This document shows, piece after piece, positions 36,691 to 48,980 of a stretch of DNA of 64,000 bases (positions within the stretch are counted from its first letter, which is position 1; each line of letters opens with the position of its first letter). Source of the DNA: Epiperipatus broadwayi (Eukaryota > Onychophora > Udeonychophora > Euonychophora > Peripatidae); the NCBI GenBank assembly GCA_028023455.1, contig JAQFVV010012976.1, positions 124,001 to 188,000 of the forward strand, written 5' to 3'. Below the pieces are notes generated by a model, which saw nothing but the letters and a program-made list of their open reading frames with translations, searched no databases and had not been told where the DNA came from. The position numbers and the translations under genes are program-made.

Positions 36691-39600
36691 ACTAGAGGGC
36701 AGTTCAATTACAAAGCAGTTAAAAGTGAAGAGCTTGAGGTATTAGCAGTAGTGGAAACACATCTAAGAGAAGAAGAAGAGCTTATACTGGAAGCTTGGTG
36801 TGGAAGTCATAAATAGAAAAGAAAAAGAAAAAAGGGTGGTGGTATAGGAGTTTATGTCAAAAAATATTTAAATAATTGTTAAATGTCAAGATCATTTGTG
36901 GTTTGAGATAAGGTTCAGAAGACAAGAATGGATGGTAGCTTTAGTATATATAGCTACTGGAGATAGCTTAGTTAAGAATATACAGAGTTTCAAAAAGGGG
37001 AGGAGAATAATGGTTATAGGGGATATGAATGGGCATATTGAAGAAATTGATTATGTAGATAACAAGAATAGACAGCTTTTGAAGAATTTTTATCAAGAGT
37101 GAATTTGTGCATTGGAAATTTGTCAAGTATCTATGATGGACAATACACATGGTCTAGAAATAATATATTTCACACAATAGATTATGTATTAGTAGAGAAA
37201 GAGGGAATGAATAAAGTATGAAAAATTAAAGTGTTTGAAAATGAAGAGAGAGTATGTAATAGTAATCATAATTTTTTAATAATAGAAATGGTTAATAATG
37301 TGATGGGGAAATAGTAATAAAAGTAGAAAGGATAGTGAAAAATGTGGATGGAGAATGAATGATAAGAATAAGTTAGAAGAATATAAAATAAAAGTTAAAG
37401 AAACTATGAAAGAGTTGGTTGGGAGTGAATGTAAGGACTGGTGTGGTGAAGTAGAAAAAGTGGCAAATATGGTTTTAGGTGAGAATATTCAGAAGAATAC
37501 AAGAAATAGAAAAGTGAGAGTTATTAAAAGTGTAAAGAAAAGGGGGAAAGCTTGCAGAGAACATAAGTATGCTATTGAGAACAGGGAAAATGAAAAAGAT
37601 GTTAATGTTAAATGAGAAAAGTGTTTAGAAAAAAAGAAGTTGGGCAAAATAAATAATTATATAGAGAGAATGAAATTAAATAGTAAATTGTTGGAGGATA
37701 TAAATAAAATTGGAAGAGATGGCAGTAAAAAAAATTTGGAAATACATTAAAAGGAATGTAGGAAAGAGAGAAATATTATTACTAGATGATGAGGAAATAA
37801 AGAGTAGCTCTAGAGAAGAATTAGAGACAATCTTAAATAAGTATGTAATGGATATAGAAAAGATGTTAGAAGTGAAGGACAGAGTGATAACAAACATAAA
37901 AGCATATAGTAATGGAAATATTAGGTTTACAGAAAATGAACTGAATGAGGCAGGGAAGAAATTGAAAAGTGGAAAGGCAAGAGGTTTAAATGGATGGGCA
38001 GCAGAGATGGTAAAGAATTTAGGGCATAGGGCAAAATTAAACCTCTTATCATGTTTTAATGAGATGACATGGAAGAGAAATCTTCCTGATAGTTGAAGTG
38101 ATACAAGAATAAGGCTACTATTTAAAGGAAAGCATAATGATCATAGAAAATTAAACAATTTTAGACTGATATCAGGAATGTTAGTGTTATATAAAGTTTC
38201 CGCATTTATGGCGGCTGGAAGGGATACAAAATGAATGAAAGAAAATAATATAGTGGAAGAAATGCAAAGAGCATTTTGATTAAATAGGCATATAGGAGAT
38301 AGCTTATTTGTAGTTATACAGCTTATATGTATGAGTAGAAATACAGGTAGAGAGCTATATATGGTTTTTATAGATATAGAGAAGGCATATGATAGAGTAA
38401 ATAGATTATGGGTAAGTTTAATAAATTTGGGAATGGATGGAGCTTTAGTGGATCTTATTAAGAGATTATAGGAAAATAATTACTATACATATCAATTAGG
38501 AAGTATAGAATCAATTGAAGTTATAAATGGGGTGGGACTAAAGCAAGGATGCTCTACATCACCTATTTTGTTATATTTGAGAGAAATGGAGAGAGCAATA
38601 GAAAAACTAGGAAGAGAGGTAGAAATACTATTAATAAGGCAAGGGATTATATACATTATTGGGTCTTTTATTTGTAGAAGATGTCTTCTTATGCACAGAA
38701 AGAATAAAAGATATAGAAGTTATGTTGAAGACATGTGCAAGGATGGGTAAGAGATGGGGATTAAATTTAGGGCAGAAAAATTTAAAGTAATGATGATTAA
38801 TACTGGGGAAGAAGAAGACAAAGAATTTTTATTGGGGAATATAAAGTTAAGTATTGTGAATAGGTATAACTATTTGGGAATTATCTTAAGTAATCAGAGA
38901 AATTTCTTGGATGAATGGGAGAAAAAATTGATAAATGAAGCAAAGAAAAGCAAGGGACTGATAAAGAAATTAGTAGTGATTTCATATAATAAATATGATA
39001 TAGCTAGAATTGTATGGAAGGGAGTGAAAGTAGCAGGGTTAACATATGGTAGTGATGCATTGTGCTTAAGTAAAGGGTGTTAGATTACTTAGAAAAGGTA
39101 CAAAGAGGAGTAGGAAGACATGCATTAAGTGGAGATGTGTGGATGGCAAAGGAGGCAATTCAAGGAGAAATGGGATGGTCATGTTTTTATATGAGAGATG
39201 CAAAAAGCAAAATGAAAATGTTGGGTATATTGCAGTTTATGGATAATAAGAGAATATCCAAAATAGTATTTAATTGGATTATGAGTAAAGGGCAGGCAAC
39301 AAGATGAGTGAGAAAGGTGGTATGGTATGCAGAAGATTTGATAAAGAATTTGTCAGTATACTTATACAAAAGATAGGATGATTGTGATAGGAGAATGGAA
39401 TAGAAGAATAGATACATTAATAAAGAATAGGGAGTTGGAGAGATGGAGAACTAGTTGAAGACTAAACAGAGTTTAAATATATATAGAAGTAAAAAGAATA
39501 TTGGGTGCAAGTTAATTTATGATAATAGAAAGGAAAATAGTTTACTATTTAAGATTTGAACAAGATCTTTAGCAATAAGGGAATATACTCATAAATGGAA

Positions 39601-39960
39601 AAATGTGGGTGATTTAGTCTAAAAGTTGTGTAAGGAATGCATAGAAAATATTGGGCATCTGTTAATTGAATGTAAATGCTTGCAAATAGAAAAGGCACAA
39701 ATAATGAAGTTCAAATAAATATAAACAAAGAGATTATATAGAAGGTGAGTTCTGGTTTTATGCTGGGTTTGGAAAAAGCTAGAAGTAATTTAGATATAAA
39801 CATCATGGAGTTGACAAAGATTATGTTGTGGAAATGGGATGGAGCAGAACAGAAAAAAAGTAGAGGGAAACTTAGGTTGGGAAATGGAAAGGGAAGATAA
39901 AGTGACTAACAGGTTTCTCTGGGCATGGTAGCTGAGAGATTCCTGACTCCAATAATGAAA
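36691..39960 (+). pseudogene. non-LTR retrotransposon with AP endonuclease and RT (decayed)
   Basis: Purine-rich plus-strand sequence unlike its surroundings. In order with frameshifts and stops: an endonuclease domain (VLAVVETHLREEEE near 36740, GGGIGVYVKK near 36840, RRIMVIGDMNGHIEE near 37000-37045), a charged linker, then RT. RT pieces are LKSGKARGLNGWAAEMVKNL near 37965-38020, motif A FIDIEKAYDRVN at 38365-38400 (aspartate kept), and VGLKQGCSTSPILL near 38530-38575. The YADD box is LFVEDVF (FVED, 38671-38682), so the first catalytic aspartate is lost. The thumb and C-terminus follow: YNYLGIILSNQRNFLDEWEK, GVKVAGLTYGSDALCL, LEKVQRGVGRHAL and IQGEMGWSCF (38870-39190). The layout is that of one-ORF AP-endonuclease LINEs; clade not assigned. 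The 3' boundary near 39960 is approximate. Confidence 0.88.
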
Positions 39961-41389
39961 AAGTCACGGTGCATCTCATCTCATCATTATCTCAAAATCC
40001 TAAATGTCCATAATACTGTTAAGTGATATTCAAGTTGACATTTCTTTGTTAAAATGCATATTTTTCAAAGGAAAAAAAATATTTGTTCCATCATTATAAT
40101 TTTTTTATAAAGCATTTTAAGACAGTAATTCCTTCCTTATATTTAAGAGGCTTAATTTGATTATGAGCATTTTATTCGAAGCAAGTAATTCTGCAAGTTG
40201 TATTTTTCAAAAGACATATGAAATAAAACATTTTGAAGAAAAAATACTTGGAAAAAAACCAGTACATATGCTTTAACTACCATACAAAATTGAATAGGTA
40301 TTGTATTTAAATCATAAAGAAAATATGATTATAGCTTATAAATTCGTGTTTGAAATGTGATATTTAGTGAGGGGAAAAAATAGATACTATTGTTTTGTAT
40401 TTACATTTAGTTTTCTTAATACGTACGTTTTTGTAACATTTCTGAAAAAAAAAATTGTTAAAGCAACCTTCTAACAAATTTTTTATTCATAAATGTTAAA
40501 AAAAGAAAGTATTATGAATATGATAACCTTTACATAGTCCAGGTACATGTCTGATTTATTAATAATTCATATACTAGTAATTAATAAAGGAATTTCTTTA
40601 ATACATAATCATTTTATATTAACTTCTAATGTCATCTTTTAGCAACTTTAAAAACATAGAGTTGTAATTTAATCTTAACTTTATTTCAATTGACTATATG
40701 ATATCTTGCAATATCTTCTTTTAACTTATTTTTAGAAAACATATTTTCTAAAAGACTTCAATATATTACTTGTTTATAGTTTTCCATTAATATTATATCA
40801 ATTTGACTATTTATATGTACTAAATTCAACCTGAATGCATCCAGATAATCTATTTTACTAACCATCAAATCTTTATCACTGAATAAAATATGAATCCACT
40901 CATATAGTATCATCACCAATAATAATAATTTATGCTTTTCTTCCAAGATCTCTTTATAAATTTTTATCTTATTTGATAATTTTAATATGTATTAGTGTTT
41001 ACACATTTATTCATCAGATTTTAAAATTGATTTTTACTGAATATCTACTTGAATTATTGATAAATCATCTTTAGAAACTTAAAATCATGGTCCATATAAC
41101 TAATAAGATATATTTCAAACTCAGTCCATTGTTCTTGGCAATGTTTGTGTATGGCATTTAACAGCATAATGTTGATTTTCTGTACAACTTACTATCAGGA
41201 AATTTTCAAAAACTCTTCCCAAAAATTAATATTCTTAATATCTTTATTTATATTACCCTGTATTCATTTTACAGTTAAAACAAAATTATTAATTTTGCTT
41301 ATACTTTAGTCTTTACAATATTTCCTGCTTTGTAGTTTTGATACTCATTTTAGATTCATTTATCTTGTTAAGTTAAAAAAATGAACCAC
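39961..41389. other. intron sequence with a dispersed repeat fragment
   Basis: Mostly featureless AT-rich DNA. The segment at about 41300-41370 (ctttacaatatttcctgctt to ctcattttagattcatttat) matches 34205-34270 in the same orientation, so both belong to an unclassified dispersed family. A 62-codon minus-strand frame at 40758-40946 has no recognisable domain. Confidence 0.45.
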
Positions 41390-41439
41390 AAATATGCCAT
41401 GAAGTTGTAATAGAACCATAACTGATAAAAATAAAAAAA

Positions 41440-42230
41440 TTCAAATGGTGGAAGATAAATCTGATACATTAAAGCAAGATGAAGATGATGAACTAAACTA
41501 TTAGAAGAAACAGAAATGAAGAAACAACATGTTCAAATAAAACCCAAATGGTGGAAGATAAACCTGTTGAATTAAAACAATAGATAGATAATAGATTAAG
41601 AATATGTGAGGAAGTAATAATTGAAATTCCACAAGAGTAGTTCAAATGAAAGATTAAATAGCAGAAGATGAACCTGTTGAATTAAAATAAAAGGATAATA
41701 GTGAACTAAAACTATTAAACAAAATAGAAGTAAGCAAGAACAAGTAAAACCAATCACCCAAATATGAGAAAATAAGCCTGATGACTTAAATCAAAAATCA
41801 GATGGATCATAAGAATAAGATGAAGAGATATTTAAAGCACAAAGTTTGACTTAATACAAGAATTGAATGAGAATTTTTCATTGAAGCTAATCAGTGTATT
41901 GGATAAAGAATTCAAATATACTGAAGTAAACATTAAATTTGTATATAAAAAAACTTTTTACTTTTACATCCCCTTTGCATATTGAGGTACCATATTTGGA
42001 TGGAGTGGAGCAAGTGAGGAGTACCTTTGAAAATCAAATTTATTTAGCACTATACAGTAAGGAGAGACAATACTTTCACACAACAGTTAAGACTTCTCCA
42101 GAGTTACTACAGAAGAAAAAACCTCCACATAAAGTTCAACCTCAAATCACTACAAAGAAACATTATAAGAATGACCAATAAGCTAAATAAAAAGCTTATA
42201 AAATGCCAGAAGATCAAAAAAAAAAATAAA
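41440..42230 (+). pseudogene. decayed coding segment with acidic internal repeats, unidentified
   Basis: A purine-rich tract repeats a unit readable as VEDKPVELKQ...DDELKLL about four times (near 41445, 41548, 41657, 41775), broken by stops and shifts. Beyond it, ENFSLKLISVLDKEFKYTEV runs to a frameshift near 41945 and continues in another frame as an 80-codon open stretch (41939-42181) with TSPLHIEVPYLDGVEQ and a Lys/Pro-rich end. An A-rich stretch follows at about 42218-42229. The lack of introns, the A-rich end and the frame breaks fit a retrocopy of an mRNA. I do not recognise the parent gene. Confidence 0.4.
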
Positions 42231-44145
42231 CATTAAGTACAATCATTTTTGTTTAAAAGTCTGTGTATTTAAAATGAATAATGTATTATCCATTTCATTG
42301 TCAGCCATAGAGTCTTCCACATGTTTGTGAGTTGGTTCAGAGTTATAAAGATTCTAAATGTAATAATAATATGTATATTCAAATGTTTAATTATTAAATA
42401 TTATATTGTAAAATAATGTAATAGGTTTTTGCTAACTAAATTGTTAAAATTTAAGAAATACCAGTAAATTATGTAAAGTATGTTAAAATGTTATTTTCTC
42501 AAAGAATGTATGGAATGTATTGCAAAACAACTCATTTAAAAATTAGATTTAAAATAATTAAAAATATTAAGTCTGTTTTCATATGAGATTTGAAATCAAG
42601 AGAAAAAATTCAAGCAATTTAATAATTACAGCATTTTGCAAGTTTAATCAATTTAATAATAGAAGTTTTTCAAATTCACATAATTAAAATAAAATCATAT
42701 GACAAAAATAAGATATTGAAGGTTTTAAGAACAAGATTATCAAAATCTCTGAAAACAAGATCTTAGGGAGTTAAAAACAAATCATAAAACTTATATCTGA
42801 TCAGTTTTTTCTTGAAAGTAGGCAATCTGGATTCATGTTTTAATCAAACTATGTATATAATCTGGATTCTCACTTTAATCTTGCTATTTGAACCTTCATT
42901 ATGCTAAGAACAGAGGAAAAAATGCCACTACTGAAATCTACCCTGTATTCCTGGAACATGGCCATTTTTTTAATGAATATCTAATTAAAATAAAGAATCA
43001 AAGCTTAAACTTCAAATTTCAAAGACAGAAGATTGTTAAAGGACATTGTAACAAGTTACAAATGGAATCAATTAATACTTGCCTTGCAGGAGAAATTGAA
43101 CTCCAGTTGTAGAATTTTTGCTTTGTAAGTAAAAAAAAACTGTTTATATTGTTATCCTAACATATTAAACATTTTTAGTTTTATTTTAATATAACTTTAA
43201 TACTATCAAGCTATATTTTATATTATGGATTGTTTAAAATAGGAAGTGAAAGTTTACAATTGAGTTTGAAGCAACTGAAGTTAAAAACTAAAAAAAAAAG
43301 ATTTGTATAACAGAAAAAAATTTACTTTATAAATATATGTTATGGTTTGTTAACAGTTTAAAAGTTTTTTTTTATAATGTGAAATTGTCAGATAAATAAT
43401 CAAAAGTGTAATATTTAATTTAAAATTAAACGTGCATGCTTGTAAAATATTTAGAGTCCACGTTTAAAAAAAGATGAATATAATATAATGATTGGTATGA
43501 TGTTAAATATTTATTATGAAATTGGATTAAGTCCATTTGTACATACATGTACTCTTGTATTAATAACTGTGAGTTAAAGTTTATGTACTTTAGAATTTAT
43601 TATGCACATACAATTATTACATCTCTGTTTAAATGGTTTATTAGTAACTATGTCTCTGTGGTGATTTTATTTATGATTTTGTTATATAAAGCTGGGGTCA
43701 GATCTAAAGAACTATTTCAGCAATTAAGGAGTATCAAGAATAAATAGAAGTCAGATTCAAAGAACTACTTTTTATAATTAGTTTGTGTTGTTGTTAAATT
43801 GGGATTTGGATCAAGAGTGGCCACTCTCTAGGGTTATAATTGTAAGAAAGGTATATTGGTTAAAATTATTCATATTAGATATAGGTGTGTGACTATACTA
43901 TTAAACTTATGACATAAATATTATTATATTTGTGAGGGTCAACCATGTTTAGAATTGTATTTGGAATATATTAAAGTGCAGGGATTTACTTTGCTGCAAA
44001 TGTACTCAATCATAGAAATAATAATAATAAGTTATAAGATTTATTTGAAAGATTAATATTTTAAAATTAATCAAAATAAACCATGGACACTTTATAAATA
44101 ATTTGTTTTCCACTGAATTTTAAAAAAAGAAAAAAAAAGGTTGGA
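42231..44145. other. intron sequence, nothing firmly recognised
   Basis: AT-rich. A 74-codon plus-strand frame at 42888-43112 has less biased composition than its surroundings but no identifiable domain. Confidence 0.4.
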
Positions 44146-44157
44146 GAAATAACTTTA

Positions 44158-44413
44158 AACAGGCAAAACTCTCCTTACAGTAGTGCCACCCTATGCCAAC
44201 CAGAGTAATCAATGGATGCCAGAAGGCTTGTGCATAAAATCCCCATCTAGTGCCTACTCTTGTGGCCTTCATCAGTGAGGAGCCTTGGATCTGAGAGCAC
44301 TGCAGATTCATTGATTACTCTGGTTGGCACAGGGTGGCACTACTGTATGGAGAGTTTTTTCTGTTTAATAACAATATGTGCTAGCATAAGAGATGGTGAT
44401 CATGTGATGTTTA
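44158..44413 (-). mobile_element. foldback ribozyme element, subfamily 2, ribozyme deleted
   Basis: Flanked by gaaataacttta (44146-44157) and gaaatagtttta (44414-44425), 10 of 12 identical. It has both arms and, at the right, the inverted family head (ggtgatcatgtgatgttta). On the minus strand it keeps TCCTCA-CTGATGA-AGGCCACAAG. A deletion then removes GAA, helix III and the cleavage site, joining straight to the complement of agtgcctactc. It cannot self-cleave. Confidence 0.87.
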
Positions 44414-44425
44414 GAAATAGTTTTA

Positions 44426-46523
44426 TTGAAAAAAAGGAAGAAGAAAGTTATATTTATATGACATCTATAATATTTTGTAAGTAATATTTTGTTGTTGGTT
44501 AAAATAGTGGGATAACTATTTATTGTAGTATTCTCTGGTTTGCATATTTATTTCATGCCCATTTTAGTGGGAATAACTATGTTCTATGGAATCTAACCTG
44601 GTTTGTAAATAATGCCTGTGCAATGGTTATCATTATCATATTGAAGAAAATATGTTCAAAGCTAATTTAAATATATACATATAAAAATATATATATATAG
44701 TCTATTTCCTGATGTTTAATGTCACATGGCACCCTAATCAATTATATAAATGTGAATAATTTAAACATATATAGTCTGACCATTATATGCACACAAATAT
44801 CTATTTTATAATGATTGCAGGGTTGTTCAAGAAAAAGTGACATTTATTTTGACAGCATTATTCTTAATCATCAAAAGCATTCCATTTGCTTTCAGCTAGA
44901 AAATACATGAGCTTGATTTTGAGAATTAAATAATTTTGAAGATATAGAGCATAAAAAAAGTAAATCTAAATTTTAATAAAATATCAAATTAATAATTGAA
45001 CAATATAAATGCATACAAGTTTGCTGTTTATATTATTGATTAATTAATTATAAGATACTATAAATGTGGGTCTATCATTCAAATGTTTTAATTGACCCAA
45101 ATTTACATCTATAGTAACAATCTATACAAACAGTATAAATAAAAAATGAGATATAATTAGGTAATTACAAATAATATATGTTTGCTTGAAAAATAAATAT
45201 ATAGCTAACTTCAATTATATTATGTCTGATTAAAAATGTAATAATAAATTATACATTATAAAATAGAATAAATCTAGATAGGAAATCTATTGCCTATGAC
45301 ATAGTGCCACAAGAATGATTCATGCAGCCCACAACCAATGCACAAGTGCAAGGTTTTTTAAAAAATTTACCACAGAAAAGGAGTTTCAAGATAAAAAGAC
45401 TTAAACTTTCATTCTGAATATATTTTGTTCAATAATATTTTTTATGAAATGGATAACAAATAATTTATTATGAAAATATTTGTCAAAACAACTTTAGTTA
45501 TATCTTGAAAACATTGTATTCTACCAAAAAATATTTCAATAAAATTTATTATATTTGTAATTCTAAATAACTTTTGTCAAATAAAATTTTTCATAAAATG
45601 CATATCTAACAAATTATTGTGAATAATAAGTTCTTCCATTTCTTCAACATACTTTGAAAACAATGAATTTTACAGAAAATTGTTAACATTTTTTGTCAAA
45701 TATATTTATTTTTTTTGCATAAAGTGAAATTCCATGAATGGATATTATTATCCAACAATAGGCACTTAAATTATGGCATTAAAATTCCATCACAAAACAA
45801 AAACATAATTTATCAAATACATTCTCCACATTTGTTTATTATATTTCTTTAGAGATGAAGCACTGAAATTTATAATTACAATATTGTGGATGTGTTTGTA
45901 GGTGGATCCTTTCAAGTCATGGCAGACATATAGAAAATTATACATGGCTTCAGCTCTAAAGTATGAGAACATTACTGGAAGTTTATTTTTTTTTGGATTT
46001 GATTAATAATAAAAATGTTCTTGATTATAAAATGGTTGTTAATCCAATAAAGATTAGAGATGCTATAGACCTCCAATCTTAGATCCCAATGTCATAAAAA
46101 CTTAGAAGCTTTAAAGGCTTTCTAAATCAAAACTATCATTTATGTAAATATGAATTGAATAGAAAATGTATGTCAAGGACCTCATTAACATTGAATGCAA
46201 GGAAAAACTTCTTAATAATGTAATTAAAAAATTTAATTGATATAAGTACTAGGAACACTAAGTAAAAAAAGTTCAAGAATAAAATTTTTTATTATCTTGT
46301 TCTGAGCAGCTTTCGATATCTTAATCTTGATATTATACTCATAGCAATAACTAGTAGATGAGAGAGAGAGAGTTGTGGTTATAAGACATAATATAAATTT
46401 TATATAAATATGTACAAATGAGTTATATAGCTCACTTTATTGAAAGGAGGGAAAGCCAGGATTCATTTTTATTTATCAAAATGGAAAATTCCAAATATGA
46501 AAAACAATAGGCTTGAATGACTA
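44426..46523. other. intron sequence, nothing recognised
   Basis: AT-rich and non-coding, with several diverged direct phrases (tttgtcaaa, aaacaactttag) around 45470-45700 that may be an old tandem repeat. Confidence 0.45.
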
Positions 46524-46535
46524 TGACTTACATTA

Positions 46536-46871
46536 AACAGGCAAAACTCTCCATACAGTATCACCACTCAGTGCAAGCCAGAGTAATCAATGGATGCCAG
46601 AAGGCTTGTGCATAAAATCCCCATCTAGTGTCTACTCATCCAATATCCCCAGACTAGTTTCTAGCTTGTGACCTTCACCAGTGAGGTGCAGTGCTCTCAG
46701 ATCCAAGGCTCCTCACTGATGGTCACAAACCAGAAACTAGTCTAGCGATATTGGATGAGTAGGCACTAGATGGGGATTTTATGCACAAGACTTCTGGCAT
46801 ACTGATGGAGAGTTTTTCCTGTTCAATAACAGTATAATCAAGCATAAGAAATAGTGATCATGTGATGTTTA
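46536..46871 (-). mobile_element. foldback ribozyme element, subfamily 2, two decayed hammerheads
   Basis: Flanked by tgacttacatta (46524-46535) and tgccttacattc (46872-46883), 10 of 12 identical. The left arm carries a minus-strand hammerhead at 46646-46687 with CTGGTGA in place of CTGATGA. The right arm carries a plus-strand one (46710-46748) in which three bases between core and helix II are missing and helix I is disrupted (tctagcga). The head (complement of gatcatgtgatgttta) is at the right end. Ribozyme sequences thus sit on both strands of one insert. Confidence 0.86.
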
Positions 46872-46883
46872 TGCCTTACATTC

Positions 46884-48010
46884 TGATATTAGATCTAAAT
46901 AATGAAAATCTGTAAAAAAAAAAAATTTAATGAAAGCTTTAAGATACCAATTAATTTAAATAGATTGATCACTAAATTTAAAGATAAAATTGATAAAGCA
47001 GAATTCTCACAATTATGCTGTTCAATGCAATGATCAGGGATGTTCTACTATATATTAAGATGAATCCTGAGCTAATATAACAATTAGAATTAGGCAACAT
47101 GAACATTTATGTAAAAGAGTTAAGTAAACTTCAGCACATGTTCCATATTCTTAGATCATGAAAAGGAAGAACATAGTTTTTAACTACAAAAGTTCAAAGT
47201 AATCTGCATATAATGAGACAACTGGGAAAGAAAAATAAAAGAAGCAAAGTACATTGCTAACAACAATAATGCTATTAACATAGTGTCCAATTAACTAATT
47301 ATTGGACTATGCAAACTAAGACATGTTTTAAAGATGAAAACACTATTGTTAATATTATTAATTGTTGTTTTAAAGTAGTATTTAGGTGTGAATAAGAATA
47401 GCTATGATTATGGTGCTTGGCACTGAAAAGGCATTAAGCTAAATAAAGCTGGTAGTATTTTTTTTATTTTATGCATTGGATATTTCACAAAGCATTGGTA
47501 TATATTTATGCTTGAATTTTAATATATACATACTGATTTAGGCACTATTCCATTTAAAATAAAACTAATTTGGCCTACAATCTTTTTATCCCACATTAAA
47601 ATAGGTATATAAAAGAAAAAGAAAGAAACAATAGAGCTAATTCCTGTTATATAAAAATTAAATTGCATCAAAATATTTATATAGCATATTAGTAAATGAT
47701 TCCCAATGCATTTGGTTGTGTTACTAAAATTGATCTTGATGAAAAAGGCCGAATTATATATGTTTTAAGAGGAAATTGGATGGAGAATTCATCTATACTA
47801 CTTACAGTAATAATTTTTTTTTAAGAGTTCAAATTATGAGCAAAACTACCTAGGTCGAAATTTTTTCTTTTTTATAAAAGTCATAAGCCACTTATTTCTT
47901 TTATTCTTGTTCATAACAGCAAGATACACTTTTTAAACACATATTTATTTTTGTACAGCAAGATACATTTTTTTAAGGGGTAAAAAAAAAAAACGGAAAT
48001 TTTATCTAAG
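46884..48010. other. intron sequence, nothing recognised
   Basis: AT-rich and non-coding. Confidence 0.5.
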
Positions 48011-48023
48011 TTATGTATTTTGC

Positions 48024-48095
48024 GTCAAGCGTTAGTGTCCTGGCAGTTAGCATAGCTGCTTCCCGGTCAACGCTTTGACATATAAAAAAAAAAAA
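48024..48095 (+). mobile_element. minimal hairpin SINE with A-tail and 13-bp target duplication
   Basis: Flanked by perfect 13-bp direct repeats ttatgtattttgc (48011-48023, 48096-48108). The 72-bp insert begins gtcaagcgtt, ends aacgctttgacatat and an A-run, and its ends pair as a stem of about 10 bp with one bulge. tagcatagctgc inside matches a pol III box A. It aligns with the head and 3' end of the SINE at 23358-23464 but lacks its middle, including box B. The A-tail and variable-length duplication indicate LINE-driven retrotransposition. Confidence 0.88.
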
Positions 48096-48108
48096 TTATG
48101 TATTTTGC

Positions 48109-48395
48109 AAATTAAAAAAAAAAAGATAGTCTATTTAATTAGTTAACTTAATAAGAGTTCATTGCTTATCCAGTTTAATTAAGAATTTGTGTCTTATTTT
48201 ATATAAAGACAAAATATAAAGTTAAATTTGGAAAAATAATTATAAAATGAATGTAATTAGAAAAGAGAAAGATAAGAAAAAAAATTTCTTGTACTTTATT
48301 TAATATTTTTTTGTAAAGATAAAATATTAAAAAAAAAAAAAAAGATAAAATATTATTGGGGGGGAGGGGGAATATAATTAGTTAAAATTAATTTG
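48109..48395. other. AT-rich, with homopolymer A and G runs
   Basis: Only simple sequence, including an A-run and a G-rich tract at 48325-48370. Confidence 0.6.
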
Positions 48396-48980
48396 TAACA
48401 ATAAGTAAAGATATCCAGATTTGTTGCATGCAATCTTGGATAGCATTGATGAAAAAAGTTGTAATAGACACCAGTTTCTAGGTTTGTTTTTAGAGAGAGG
48501 ATTTTCTTGCTTCAAGAAAGCTGTAATATCTTTGCAGTCTAGAACTTTTGGATCATCTCAACCAGGGAAAACTCTTTTTAGCACCATTCCAGAAAGTTAA
48601 GGTGATTAGAAAAGCATTAGTTATTTAAGAAACAGCTAATTTGTGAAGTATTAACCACAGCTATAGCTGAAAATCTCATTATGCTAAGACAAAAAACTTT
48701 ATTAGTGCTCTGGTTGATTAACCCAGAACTATATCCTGCTTATGCCAATTTTAAAATCACATTGTCCCTATGCACCAACTGATGAACTAGACCAAGTGGT
48801 ACTTGTCACTTTTCACCTTATTTTTATCAGCTTTTCCCTGGAAAATACACAATTCAACCATATTCTACCTGGAGAAGAATTTAAAAAAAATACACCAAAT
48901 GAAGTTTAAACTTTCCTGATGGAAACCGTCTTAAATCAATTTTCAAAAAGGTCCAAACCTATTTTTAGTTGACTAAAAGG
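48396..48980 (+). pseudogene. possible decayed coding-like segment, unidentified
   Basis: Base composition is less AT-biased than the flanks. Open stretches in shifting plus-strand frames include LLHAILDSIDEKSCNRHQFL with LERGFSCFKKAVISLQ (48410-48595), and later LVLWLINPELYPAYANFKI (48695-48760). No family recognised; it may be a relic of a transposon ORF. Confidence 0.25.

Noticed and set aside
37676-37897. Minus-strand frames opposite the non-LTR element (also 36968-37150 and 39187-39417)
   Set aside because: Shadows of the purine-rich plus-strand LINE ORF, giving Phe/Leu/Ser-rich antisense translations.
40758-40946. 62-codon minus-strand frame as an extra exon of the Ig gene
   Set aside because: No Ig hallmarks (cysteine, tryptophan, DxGxYxC) and no phase 1-1 splice sites seen around it. 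The frames at 45790-45972 and 50392-50607 were rejected for the same reasons.
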